From NCBI GenBank assembly GCA_013368315.1, contig JAACJM010000036.1:186001-250000 (forward strand): a stretch of 64,000 nt of DNA, given 5' to 3'. The notes below the pieces were generated by a model that saw only the letters and a program-made list of their open reading frames with translations, was not told the DNA's origin and ran no database searches. This document shows, in pieces, positions 23,301-34,886 of this stretch; within the stretch, counting starts at the first letter, position 1; each line of letters begins with the position of its first letter. Made by a program: the position numbers and the translations under genes. The stretch is from Tetrapyrgos nigripes. Lineage: Eukaryota > Basidiomycota > Agaricomycetes > Agaricales > Campanellaceae.

Positions 23301-24297
23301 GGAGGTGGAGGCGACGGATCATTTTCTCTCTGACGATTCTCATATACAGGTCTACACGGATGGTTCAGGCTACCAGAATGGGGTTGGCGCCTCTGCAGTA
23401 CTATTTAGAAACGGGAAGGAAATGGAGGCTATCAGGTATCGACTAGGCATGGACATGGAACACGAAGTTTATGAAGGCGAATGCATCGGCTTGATCCTCG
23501 CACTACATCTCCTCACTGCAGAACCAGATACGCGGTCAGTTTCCATATGGGTGGACAACACTGCAGCTCTACAGGCGATCACCAACCCCAAGCCTGGACC
23601 AGCACACTACATACTTGACTGGTTCCACCACGCGCTTGAAACCTACAAACGGCAGAATCCGGACGTACCCGTTTTCTTATCATGGATACCCAGTCACACG
23701 GGTATACTTGGTAACGAAAGAGCTGACGAGGAAGCCAAAAGAGCCGCAGCTGGTGACTCCAGCCCCAACGAAGACCTACCCACCGTCCTACACAAACCAC
23801 TCCCAATCAGCCAGACGTCCGTCATCCGAACCTTCCGCACGGAGCTACAGTTGCGTCACGATGAAGCATGGGCCCAGTCACATCGTTACCAGCGGTTTAA
23901 GACCATCGACCCAGTGGAGGCAACAAAAGCAGCCTGAAACTACCAGAAGCTTATCCAAGGTTTACACCGAAAGCACACCAGCATGCTAGTGCAACTCCAC
24001 ACGGGCCACATTCAACTGAACCAACACCTCAACCGTTTCGGGCTGGTAGACTCCCCGACTTGCCCATGTTGTCACGACGCTGACGAAACCCCTTTCCACT
24101 TCCTCATGCAATGCGTATCGCACCGAGTCCCACGAAAACGTCTTCGCCAAAGTGTCGGCCCAGAGCTCTACGAGTTTGGGAAACTTTTATCAAACAGAAG
24201 CTGCCTTAAACCGCTCTTCCAATTCATCAATGACACAGGGTGGTTTTGTCACATCTTTAACACCTTCCTGGAAGTATGCCTCAATGACGACGAGTGA
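20344..24297 (+). pseudogene. LINE ORF2: endonuclease, reverse transcriptase, RNase H, C-terminal zinc finger (broken)
   Basis: Starts at ATG 20344 inside the ORF1 stop (ATGA). The endonuclease (20400-21100) holds LGDFNRHHPSWDEE. RT runs about 21950-22700 with FMDVKGAFPSVD, the catalytic FMDD (about 22467) and the GGEDQGDPFSS palm motif. RNase H (about 23340-23760) has the YTDGSG, GEC, VDN and NERADEEAK acidic residues in place. A CPCCHDADETPFHFLMQC finger lies near 24060. Breaks: frameshift near 21075, TGA at 21143-21145, frameshift near 21590, TGA at 21805-21807 and TGA at 23935-23937. The first TGA fits a CGA codon changed at CpG. Catalytic residues remain, so decay is recent. Confidence 0.9.
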
Positions 24298-25373
24298 AGT
24301 GTCCACATGCCTACAACGATCCTGATTTGGACCAACATGACCGAACCCACTTTCCTTGCCTCTTGGGCGAAAAGAACACACTACGCACATTAACATCTCT
24401 ATCTCACTTTGATTCCTCCTTTCAGACATTGTACCTTTTACTCCATTCAATCTCTTATCTCTTGTCTCTTGATATGCCTTTTGCTCGGAAGTATCACACA
24501 TCTCACTTCTCCCACTGGCCGCGTCACCCCTCATGCCAGTATCTTTTCCCTTTTCTCTTTTCGCTTTTCTGTACCCTTCTTCCTTCTCTCTCTCTCTTTT
24601 TCCCGATACAATACAAAGCACACACTCAATACAAACAACAAAGAGAAAACAAACGAGACAATACCATACAAAGATTAGCAACATAGAATGTAGACCAAGC
24701 AGACAAGTACCATAGAACATCTTCTTCTTTCTCTTAATGCTCTGCTTCTCCTCCTCCTTTCTTCTCTTTATCTTTTGAACAGCTGCATGCGCCAACTCCT
24801 AACCGGGAACCAATGCCAACCACGAATCGGCAGAACCATTCGGTACGATCCTTTTCTTTTCTTTTCTCTTCTGTCTGCATTTCCTCACTATCTCTGCCAT
24901 TTGTCTTTCCCCTCTTGATCACTCTTCTGTCTCTGTCAATCATCATCTCCCTTCTCTTCTTCCCCTCTCTCTCTCTCTCTCTTCTTTCCTCTTTATACTA
25001 TATCTATTCCGCGCCTGGCGCACAAATTGTACCCATACAACTCACGATGCACATAACAACACAGCCTCGTTACTGCAATATACCGATTCCTCTATTTTCT
25101 TCTTGTAAACCCACTTTATAGTCTCACTCATATCTCTTTCCCACTTCTAACTACCATAGCACACCCATACTATTACTTACTTATGAAACACCTTACTACT
25201 ATACCCTACAAACCCACACAGCACAATCTCGCTCACACCCATATTATCACACACGGCTCGGCAGACCCATGTTACTGGTAAACCACGCATAGCTACATGT
25301 CAGACTAGTCGCTACCATATGCCTTAGCACAATGGCGAATAAACTTGGAGGAAAAAAAAAAAAAAAAAAAAAA

Positions 25374-25386
25374 GACACAGCACTGA
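25374..25386. repeat. Right target-site duplication of the LINE
   Basis: GACACAGCACTGA directly after the poly-A; identical to 18393-18405. Confidence 0.88.
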
Positions 25387-25496
25387 TGATGTCATGCACT
25401 AAGGGTTGGCCTGGATCAGACAGGGATCGCGGTGTAGCAATAGCCACTAGAGGGACTAATGGGGGTGGTGATGAATGCTGGCGCCTCATTGGTTGA
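25387..25496 (+). pseudogene. Right part of the open frame split by the LINE
   Basis: Continues the frame of 18282-18405 (SCTKGWPGSDRDRGVA...) to TGA 25494-25496. No recognised family. Confidence 0.3.
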
Positions 25497-25550
25497 AGAG
25501 GTGGTAGATGAGGCCAGAAAGACTCAGGTTCGAGCTTGAGCTGCCTTTGC
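25475..25550 (+). repeat. Possible tRNA-derived SINE head (pol III A and B boxes)
   Basis: TGGTTGAAGAGG (near 25490) fits an A box and GGTTCGAGCT (near 25528) a B box. They are about 38 bp apart, as in tRNA genes. A short CTCA/TGAG stem brackets the B-box loop. There is no proper acceptor stem, so it is not a functional tRNA; a SINE head is possible. The match could be chance. Confidence 0.3.
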
Positions 25551-25983
25551 AAGGGGTACCCACTTTCTTATTGCCTGACATCACCTTCATTTTTGGTCAT
25601 AAGGCCTCTCCTGCCATAAAGGGAAGGTGATTTGTAAGCAATAATTACATAAGATCTGCCCTTTCCTCAATCCATAGCCATCCATCCACAGTCTCTTATG
25701 GTTTTCACTGGTATCCACCCCATTAATAGTATTTATGTGATACATATCATGTATGCATGCAGTGTAACAAGTCACATGGTAACAATGGAATGGTCTGACT
25801 CTCCTCACATATTTGATTTCTCGGCTGACAGAATGAGCCTAGACACTGTTTTTGTCTCCATTTCACATTTTTAACAAGTGCTAGACTGAAAGGAAGGCTT
25901 TAACAGGCCATCCAGGTACTTATTACCTGGTATGTCATTTTGGGTCATAAGGACCCCTACACCCCCCCCCCTCCTCCCAAGGT
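25551..25983. other. Intergenic AT-rich spacer, no gene
   Basis: About 430 bp without coding signal. It contains a C-run (25963-25972) just before the long-TIR element. Confidence 0.45.
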
Positions 25984-26744
25984 GATACAGTAGCTGCGAA
26001 AATTGATGCTGCTACCAAATTTGGAAAGTGGCTGTGTTGACACGTCATCCCTCCTTCTCCTCATCGTACCCAGCCTCTACAGCACAATAGAACCTCGTAA
26101 TACACCTAAGAAAGTTGTAGGCAGCTAGTAGCTACTATTCTCTACTGTAATATTAAAAAAGATCTGTGAGAAACTACAGGGTGCTGCCTAGGTTAGGAAA
26201 AAGGAATAATAGGGCTGTTCTCAGCACTCCTCCCTAATGAGCTTCCAAATAGGGAGTAAAAAGCTGTCTATAGACTGGAAGAGTCATTCCCTTCCACCCA
26301 AATAGAAAACCGGAGCTGTACAATGACTGAGGAAGGCTGGGTATCCACTTCTGGGCTGTATGATTCCTCAGAGAATGTGGATCAAGTTCTGAGATAGCCA
26401 ATGAGTCTGGGAGCTCTAGAAAGGTGCCTTGAAGATCTATCAGTCAATTCCTAGTAACTAGACACCAGGTTTGAGAGCAAGAGCCATCAACAAGGTTGCT
26501 GATGAACAGGAAGAGCATTTTACTGTGTCTGCCCATTGCAGCGCTATTGTATCTGTTTTTATGTATCCTTTTCATTATTATAGTAGGTAATAGCAGTTAC
26601 TAGCTGCCTACAACTTTCTTAGGTGTATTATGAGGCTCTACTGTACTATAGAGGCTGGGTACGATGAGGAGAAGGAGGGATGACACATCCACACAGCCAC
26701 TTTCCAAATTTGGTAGCGGCATCAATTTTCGCAGCTACTGTATC
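25984..26744. mobile_element. Non-autonomous DNA transposon with about 170-bp terminal inverted repeats
   Basis: The left arm (25984-about 26154) starts GATACAGTAGCTGCGAAAA. The right arm (about 26575-26744) is its reverse complement with scattered transitions; shared landmarks include CCAAATTTGG and CACCTAAGAAAGTTGTAG. AGGT flanks both ends (25980-25983 and 26745-26748) and may be the target duplication. The 420-bp middle has no coding frame. Superfamily not determined. Confidence 0.7.
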
Positions 26745-27592
26745 AGGTAATAAGGTTCTGGGTAGCCCTTGTGCCTTCATGACTCAAAAGTGGTGTCTTC
26801 CAATTTTTGATGCCTGACATCACAAAAAAAGGTAATATCTTCTGAGTGCTGACAACCAGCAAAAGTAGACACAAGTATAAAATATAATATTGAGTCTTAA
26901 TCTGCCATCCAGAATCTCATACTGCTCTGCGAGCCTTGTCAGAATATCACATTCCAGATGAATGTTGTTGCTTGAGTAGCACTATGTGGCTATAAGAGCA
27001 AAGAGAATTCTGGTCAGTGCAAGGTCAGGAATGTCTTCTCAACTCATAAGGCTCATAAGATTCTCAGCAACTCAGAAGGCCACTATGCTGGCTAGGTATC
27101 TTACAGTGGGTTCATCAGACAGATTATTGCAGAAATCATACATATTATTGCCCTACACAACTAAAGTAGCACTAATTCTACAAGAAAGCCACAGACTATG
27201 AGACCTTAAAGGTACATACAAAGTCCAGTCATTGTGAAAGGGAGACTTTAAGGAGACCATAACTAGAGTATGACGGGAATGGTTAAGGACAATGCATAGT
27301 TGCAGAAGTAGTTGTGACAAGTGGGGATGAAGTGGGTGAAGTAAGTTGAAAGTGAACACTGAGACAAGACTGGACAGGATCACTGGGATAGGCAAAATGG
27401 TTGGACAGCCCAGAGAGGAGACACAGATAGTTTAGAGACGGCACTATGCTTGAAGAGAATCTTGCCCCTTCATCAATGAATTATTGAGGGATGCTGCTTG
27501 ACCACATGAAGTGAAACTGAGGGGAAAATGGCAAGGGGGCCCCAGCTTTGGAAGCTTGCACTCATAGTCTGTTGAAGGTGCTTGTCACACAC
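26745..27592. other. Repeat-region spacer, no gene
   Basis: AT-rich, CpG-poor sequence without a recognisable frame or terminal repeat, probably old decayed repeats. Confidence 0.4.
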
Positions 27593-28077
27593 TGTCAAGA
27601 ACAGGTTCAGATAGGGACTGGATGCCTCTCAGGCCACCACACAGGAACCAAAGACGAAGCAATAAGGCAAATAGATGGTATAGATGAGTAAGCCAGTACT
27701 GGGCCAGAGTCTACATAGTACTGAGGACAATGCTGAGCAGTATGGATCAGAGGGACAGAAGTGGACAGACTGAGGAACTATCTACAAAGCCCTGGAGTAT
27801 ATATACAAAAGTGCGAAGGAGAACAAGATTAGATCAGCAGGTACTGATGGAAACAATCAAGGAATGATAATCAGGTATCTAAGTGATGTCAATATGTGTA
27901 ACAGGTACAGATATGATCTGTCAATCAGAGAAATGATGCATCAAAGAAGATGGAAGCCATAGGTACAAGGAACATGATCTAGAGTCAAAGAAGCGAAGAA
28001 TGATGGAAGGGAGAAGAATGATGAAAGGAGAACAAAGAACAGGGTCTAGAAGCGAAGGCATGAAGGGATTCATGACA
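27593..28077. mobile_element. Solo LTR, family A (485 bp)
   Basis: Starts TGTCAAGAACAGG and ends GGGATTCATGACA, so TGTCA/TGACA are the inverted ends. It is flanked by identical 5-bp CACAC (27588-27592 and 28078-28082). A TATATATACAAAAG stretch near 27796 is the likely TATA region. Two more members of this family lie at 40804-41235 and 43473-43985. Confidence 0.8.
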
Positions 28078-28814
28078 CACACCACCTAAGTCTGCTGGGC
28101 AGATGAGAAAGGGGAGGGAGTATAAGTTGACATGTCGCATATGTTGGATGACTTGACATTTGGTAGAGCAGAGTGGGTCAAAGACGAGCAGCAGAGAGAG
28201 GACCCAGGAAAGATGTTGCACTTGTGGCATGTAGTTGGGTGAGGAGGAGGAGGTGGAAGGTGGTGGTATGAGTGAAAGAGCAAGACGAGGACACACGTAC
28301 CTCTTTTAGACTAAATTCAGAGTTTCAAAATAACTTCAACCAAACTCACATGCACGTGATTCCTCTTCAACGACTGAGTTCCCCATCATGTCAAGGACAT
28401 AGGAAGCATAGGAAGCACTTGGTTTCCCTTTAGGTTACCTGCTGCTAGTATGTCTGTACTGTGTCTCCATATGATTAAAGGCACTACCTAGTTAAGTACT
28501 CTGTGACACCATTATCTCGCTGCATGGGTGATGTACTTTTAATCTCTGGCTGGCAATAGCCTATCTGAATGAAGATACTAGCAAAGCCTAGAAGAAATCC
28601 ACTCTTTTTAATACCCTTAACCATCTTGAAAAAGAGAAGGACAAGAACCATATGAACCTTATGTGGGCTTACAGGTACAATACAATCATAACAGGAGTTC
28701 CAAGGCACTCGAAATACTTCTGGTGGGATTGTATGCCCATGCAATGATACAAAAATAATAACCAAGGGCTTACAAGGAACTCAGAATTATAGCCAGTGAC
28801 TTACGTTGACTTAC
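28078..28814. other. Spacer between solo LTR and Gypsy element
   Basis: About 740 bp, CpG-poor, no convincing gene. Its last five bases (CTTAC) are the Gypsy target duplication. Confidence 0.4.
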
Positions 28815-29196
28815 TGTAAGGGCGACTCCTGACACGTGAGGCAATCACTCAACAACTGCAGGAGGGGATCCAAAGATATATAAATCAGAACTAGAAGATA
28901 CAAGGCTGACATACTATGCACCTGCAGGAGGGGATCCAAAGAGAAAAACTCAAGGATACTCGCCTGCAGGGAAGGGGTATATATACTTGTATGAAGGCCT
29001 GGGAAAAGATCTACAAAACTGTACAGTTGAAACGAAGTAATGGAAAGGTGGAATGATGGGAGATCAAATGATGAACGATGAATGATGGATAATGAAACAG
29101 TGAAACAGGGATAAACAAGTTGATGAAGTCCAGATAAAACAAGAACAAACAAGTCCTAAAGGAGAAGGGAAGGAAAAAGGAAACTGTCCCCTTATA
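28815..29196 (-). repeat. Gypsy 3' LTR (382 bp)
   Basis: Same length and almost the same sequence as 34505-34886. It includes an internal duplicated motif GCAGGAGGGGATCCAAAG (near 28858 and 28924) and a TATATAT stretch near 28979. Confidence 0.92.
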
Positions 29197-29207
29197 TCAC
29201 CCCCCTA

Positions 29208-32200
29208 CTAGATCTGCGGCGACCTTGACGCAGCACACCAGTTCCTGGAATGATCAGCTTGCAACACTTGCACCATTTTAACAGCATCAGGATGCCTTGC
29301 ATAGAAGTCTGCCACTGCCTTTGGAGCATGTACCAAATCCTCTGCATGCTCCCATGAGTCCTCTTGTGGTCCATAGCCTTTCCATCGGACAAGGTATTGC
29401 AACTTTTTCCAACGTCCATAATGATGACTATCCAAAATCTCTTCAACCTCAAACTCTTCTTCGCCATCAATGATTTCAGGGTCAGGAGGTGGGTCAGGTC
29501 TACGACCAGGGATAGGATTGTCAGTGTAGCAGTCAAGTTTGATGACAGGGAAGACTGGATGGAGGCATTTCATGGATGGGGGAAGTTTCAGTTTGTAGGC
29601 ACCCTTGCCGACTTCTTGAAGAACGGTGTAAGGCCCAAGCCAACAGTGCCTGAGTTTCTTTGATGGATGGGTTGTGTTGATGTCAGAGCCATCCAACCAG
29701 ACCTTGTCACCAGGCTTAAAGACAGGGGCAGGGGTATGGCGACAGTTATAGTATTGGGCATACTCTGACTTAGCCTTTGTGAGTGCTGCCTGTGCCTCTG
29801 TCCAGCCTGACTTGAGCCGATCAACAAAGTCATTGATGTTCTCCATTTCTGACCGCCGTGTGTGAGGCTCAAAACCCATACGAGGGTTTCGACCAGTGTC
29901 AATCATGAAAGGAATTTGCTGAGTCGATGCATGGACCTTATTGTTGTAGGAGAACTCAGCAGTGGGCAGTAGCTCATCCCAGTCGTCCTGGTGTTGACTC
30001 ACCCACTGATGCAGGTAACCTTCTAGCTCTTGATTGCTGTAGAAAGTTCCTGTTTGACACCAGCCATCCTACAGAGTTCCTTCATGAAGTCCACGACAAA
30101 CTGTGGGCCACAGTTGGAGCGTGCTGATCTGGGCATTCCATGGTGCTTCCATACTTCCCTGAAGTAGATACATGCAGCTCCTTCAGCAGTAACCGTTGTA
30201 TGAGTCTGAAGGAAGTGACCTCTCTTGCCCAACATGTCTACAACCACCATGACTGCGTTGTACCCATGAGCTTCTGGTAGTTCGACAATGAAGTCAACTG
30301 ACACTGACTGCCATGGCTCAGTGGGAGTCTCAGAAGGGACGAGCTCTCCAATGGGGAGGTGACAACGAGTCTTGGTCCGCATACATAGATCACAAGTCTT
30401 GGTATACAGCCCAATGTACTGAGACATCTGGGGCCACCAGTAGTTCCGTGAGATGAGTTCTAGGGTTTTGAACTGTCCAGGGTGACCAGCGACCTTGGTG
30501 TCATGGTGTTGGGAGACTATGTGATGGTGGAGGTCATGGGAAGGAGGAACATCAATCTTGCCCCAGAAATACAGCAGCCCTTCACATTCATCCCATTCTG
30601 CACTGTGAATAGAGTGAGTGTGGGACTTGCGCAAGGCTTGCACAGCACGCATGACTTGTTCCTCTAGCTCGTTTTCACGAACAGGGAAGTGGACGTCTCT
30701 CATGATCTCGACTTCTTCACCAGTCAAATCAATTGCAGTAGTGACAGCAGTGATTGAGAACATCTCTGGCTTGAGTAGCACAATGTCTGAATTGTCATCG
30801 GCACCAGTACCATGATCAGGTCAGCGGGACAATGCATTGGGCTTGCCCATAGTGTGGCCAGGGCGATGGTGTAACTGGAAGTCAAAACGAGAGAGATACA
30901 GGGACCAATGGGCTTGACGTCGATTGAGCTTTTTTGCAGTTTGGAAGTACTCCAAGTTTTTATGGTCTGTCCAGATTTCCACAGGAAAACGTCCTCCTTC
31001 CTCGAGGGCTCAGATGATGGCTAGCATTTCCTTATTGTGGATCTCATAGTTGCGTTCAACAGTGTTAAGACTCTTGGAGTAGAAGGCAATGGGGTGCCAC
31101 TTGTCATCATCCGGAGACTGCTGGGATAAAACTGCTCCCGTAGCGTAGTCAGAGCTATCTGACTCCAAGCGATATGGTCAAGAGTTGTCAGGCATGGTGG
31201 GGACGGAGAGGAGGTGATTAGGGACTTCATGATGTCGAAGGTGTCCTGAGCATCCTTAGACCAATCAAACTTGATGTCTTTTCGGGTCAGTTCGAACAGC
31301 AGTCGTGCATGATGAGAGAAGTCCTGGATAAACTGATGGTAGAAGTTGGTGAATCCAAGGAAGGAGGAGACCTCTCTCTTGCTTTCGGGTACAGGCCACT
31401 CTGCAACGCCAGACACCTTGACAGGGTCCATTTTGACATGATTATGGGAGATGATGACACCAAGGTACTCAATGCAAGTCTTCTCAAACTCACATTTGTC
31501 TGCTCTAAGGTACAGCTTGTGTTGCCGCAACTGGTCTAGGACTAGGTGAGTCACACAATGATGCTCCTCAACAGTCTTGGTGTAAATCAAGATGTCGTTG
31601 AGATAGACAGATACAACACCCTCCATGATGAGATCATGGAGAATGTCATTCATTATCGTCTGGAAGGTCGCAGGGCTGTTGGTGAGACCAAAGAACATGA
31701 CAAGGGGTTTGAAGAGACCACGGTTGGTGCAAAAAGCTGCCTTCCATTTGTCGCCTTCATGAATCCAGATGTTGTTGAAACCCCAGTGTACATCCAATTT
31801 AGTGAAGTATCGTGCACCTTTGAGGTTATTAACAAGTTTGTTAATCAAGGGCAATGGATAACGGTTCTTAATTGTCATCTCATTTAGCACGTGATAGTCT
31901 TGGACGAGTCAAAGGTTTCCATCCTTCTTCTTTACAAAGAAGACTGGGGACGCCATAGGGGATTTGGAGGGACGAATGCGACCGGTAGGCAGATTCTCTG
32001 TGAGGAACTCATCAAGGGCCTTTTGTTCATTAGGAGCGAGTGGATAGACCTTGCAATTGGCAGGTTTAGAGTCAGGGACTAACTCTACTGCATGGTCCCA
32101 TGGTTTGTGGTCTGGCAGCACATTGAAAGAGTCCTTGGAGAAGACATCTACATACTCATAGAAGTGATCAGGGAGGCCGTCATGAGGGTTCCTCGAAGCC

Positions 32201-32880
32201 TTGGCATGTGCTTTTGCTAGATGTTGAGAAGTGGTGCTTGTCACCCTGATGAACTCTGACTCCGGAGGAACTGAGGTAACAAATATGCGGTCACCTTCCT
32301 CAATAGAAACATTGTCAGGGAAGTCATCACAGCCAAATGTCCTGAGGTTGTTCATCTCATCTTCACCAGGGTCCAATTCAATAACGTGGGGAGAGTTCCA
32401 GAGCTTGGCATTGACAACGGGCAGCAGATAGAGATAGTTGATGTTCCTGTTGTACTTCTTCATGACAGGTAGAGCACTGCCTGGGGCACTGGCTGAGCTT
32501 GATGTTGCCATTGTCCCAATCCACCTCAGGGTTATGGGCTCATAACCATCCATAGCCAAGAATGACATCCTGGCTGCCAAGCTGAGTGACTGTGAGCTGG
32601 ATGTGTTCAGAGTGATCTTTGAAATGCAGGATAGTGTCCAAGATCTCGGTTATGGCTCCAGCCTCGTTAGGAGTGCCGTCGACATTGAAGATGGGGATAG
32701 GCTTCTGGAGTTTCCAGGTAGGAATAGAGTTCTTGGTGACAAACTCAGTGTTGGCATAACCCATACTAGTGGCTCCACTGTCGATGAGCGCACTGCCAGA
32801 GATCAGAGAGGCATTAGATGTGGACTCTAGCTCTATTGGGACTGTCAGGCAGCAGCTTCTGTCGGAGGAGATTACTAATT
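29208..32880 (-). pseudogene. Gypsy pol: protease, RT, RNase H, integrase, chromodomain (broken)
   Basis: Protease with LIDSGATSMGY near 32780. RT about 32000-31200: the active-site motif reads YLNDILIY instead of the family YLDD (AAC at 31597-31599). TGA at 31906-31908 interrupts the KKDGNL region. Tether/RNase H about 31200-30800 is broken. Integrase about 30500-29950 has the H2C2 zinc finger (HHDTKVAGHPG, CDLCMRTKTRC) and a first Asp in SVDFIVELP. The second catalytic Asp is Asn (SNCGPQF, codon 30113-30115), and the segment that should carry the catalytic Glu is deleted near 30030. The chromodomain (VEEILDSHHYGRWKKLQYLV, near 29420) is well kept. Confidence 0.9.
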
Positions 32881-33077
32881 TGTGAGGTAGACGGCGTTCC
32901 CAACGTTTTAGATGGTGCCAAGGAACTGGACGATGAATGGAAGGAATGGAAGGGGAGACATGACTGAGGCAATTACTTCACACATGGACTCAGGGGCAGA
33001 GATACAATTGTTATCATTGGTAGAGTCTGTAGATAAACATGCAAAGTAATTATTTTTTGACCATGAGGGCGTGTCCA

Positions 33078-34307
33078 TCACTCCTGGTCCTTGGCAAAAT
33101 CCTCCTGAACGGGCTCATTCACTGGGGTGGCTTGGAAATCCTGGAAAGCTGCATATGCTTCTGAAATCTCCTGCCAGTCATCAACAGACATATCCACAAT
33201 GTGAACATGTTCACATTGGCGGTCTGGACATGTTGCAGAGAAGTGACCAGTTTTGCCACATGTGTAGCAGGTGTGGTGAGCTAGGAACCTCTGCCTTGAA
33301 GCGTTGACTTCCATGGGAATGCCTTGGGGAAGGGGAGCTTGGGCAGGGGCTGGCGCACGAGGGGCAGGAATGGGGGCAGCAGCAGGGGTAGGGAACTGGA
33401 TTGGGAAAAGGGAACGACCCTGAGGTTGAGCACAAGAGGGGAAAGTAGGCTTGGGTGGACCAGGGTGCACACTTCTTTGAGCACCACAGAAGATCGCATC
33501 TTCCCGTTCATGTTTATCAAACCTCTTGGCCAGGGAATACCAAGCCATGATGTCCCATTCCTGTGGACGAGTCTCTGCCTCTGCAACCTTCTTCTCTAAA
33601 GCAGGCCGCAGTCCACATCAGAATTTGAGGACCACTGTCTGACCAACATGTTTTGTGTCCTCAAGTCAGGCCTTGATGGTAGGTGCAGTAGGGTTCATGG
33701 AGTAGAGGACGGGTTCAATGTTAAGGCCAGCCATGGTGATGAGAGCATGGAAGTTGTCGACGTATTTCTCAACAGAAGCTGTGCCCTGGAAGTAGGAGAC
33801 ACCCTCTAGGGTGAGACTAGCCTGAGTGTGTTCATCTTCTGGCATGAACTCCTTGATGAACTCAGCTTCAAATTCTCGCCAGGTATCAAAGCAGGAGGAG
33901 CCATAGAGGTGTCCATAGTTGATGAGGCTTTGGCAGTAGGTGGCAGCATGACCTGTCTGGAAGTAGGACAGCACCCACATAATCTTGGCGATATCGTCTT
34001 TGAAATGAACAGTGCTAGCATAAATGATCGCACTGGTCCACCAGACTTGGCTGTTAGCATGTTGACCATCAAAGATGCCAGGTGGGGACGCCTTAGCATG
34101 TGAAGCTCCAGAAGAATGATGAGAGGGAGGAGTAGAAGATGAAGCAGAGGATGGAGGTCGAGTGGGGTGTTGTGATGGGGGTTGAGGAGGTGGAGGTGGA
34201 GGGGGATTTCGGCCTTGGAGGGTGGCGAGGATCTCAGTGAGTTGCTTGCTCTGACTCTGAGAAGCCTGCTCTAGATGGGCCAGACGAGCGTCAAAAGCTT
34301 CAGACAT
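33078..34307 (-). pseudogene. Gypsy gag (capsid and zinc knuckle, with stops)
   Basis: Starts MSEAFDARLAHLEQ at 34307, followed by a Pro/Ser-rich stretch and a capsid-like core (FDTWREFEAEFIKEFMPED). A zinc knuckle CYTCGKTGHFSATC lies near 33250. In-frame TGA codons near 33670 and 33620 break the frame between capsid and knuckle. Confidence 0.88.
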
Positions 34308-34504
34308 TGTAGGGGACCCAGGTAATGAGGCAGAAGAAACAGAGGGTGGGGAGAACTGAGGAGTGGAGGAGGAGTCTTGGGGAACTGTGGGAGGAGGAGC
34401 AAGAGCAGTGTGAGTGCTATCAGAGTCACTCTCACTGGTATCTGGAGCTCAGAAGGAAATGGTTGCCAAAGACGAGTAGTCCACTTGATGAGGAGTTTCT
34501 CTAC

Positions 34505-34886
34505 TGTAAGGGCGACTCCTGACATGTGAGGCAATCACTCAACAACTGCAGGAGGGGATCCAAAGATATATAAATCAGAACTAGAAGATACAAGGCTGAC
34601 ATACTATGCACCTGCAGGAGGGGATCCAAAGAGAAAAACTCAAGGATACTCGCCTACAGGGAAGGGGTATATATACTCGTATGAAGGCCTGGGAAAAGAT
34701 CTACAAAACTGTACAGTTGAAATGAAGTAATGGAAAGGTGGAATGATGGGAGACCAAATGATGAACGATGAATGATGGATGATGAAACAGTGAAACAGGG
34801 ATAAACAAGTCAATGAAGTCCAGATAAAACAAGAACAAACAAGTCCTAAAGGAGAAGGGAAGGAAAAAGGAAACTGTCCCCTTACA
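34505..34886 (-). repeat. Gypsy 5' LTR (382 bp)
   Basis: See the 3' LTR. It keeps the complete terminal CCCTTACA and is followed by the CTTAC target duplication. Confidence 0.92.

Larger units (their letters stand above)
18406..25373 (+). mobile_element. Full-length non-LTR retrotransposon (LINE, Tad/I-like with RNase H), recently dead
   Basis: A complete two-ORF LINE of 6968 bp bounded by a perfect 13-bp target duplication. It has a 175-bp 5' leader, ORF1 (18581-20347), ORF2 (20344-24297), a pyrimidine-rich 3' UTR of about 1 kb (CT runs at 24580-24600 and 24965-24985), and a 22-nt poly-A (25352-25373). An apurinic-like endonuclease at the N-terminus of ORF2, a RT with FMDD, a downstream RNase H and a C-terminal CCHC-like finger place it near the Tad1/I groups. 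It inserted into a short open frame. ORF2 carries several stops and frame breaks, so this copy cannot move by itself. Confidence 0.93.
28815..34886 (-). mobile_element. Ty3/Gypsy LTR retrotransposon with chromodomain (chromovirus), complete but inactivated
   Basis: A 6072-bp element read on the minus strand, with two 382-bp LTRs (28815-29196 and 34505-34886). CTTAC target duplications flank it at 28810-28814 and 34887-34891. The LTRs begin TGTAAGGG and end CCCTTACA (the left copy has TTATA). I count about nine differences between them, all transitions. Order on the minus strand is gag, protease, RT, RNase H, integrase, chromodomain, i.e. the Gypsy order. Gag and pol both carry stops, and catalytic residues are lost. 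Confidence 0.95.

Noticed and set aside
24190..24795. 201-codon minus-strand frame
   Set aside because: Overlaps the LINE ORF2 end and its pyrimidine-rich 3' UTR; lysine/glutamate-rich only because the other strand is CT-rich.
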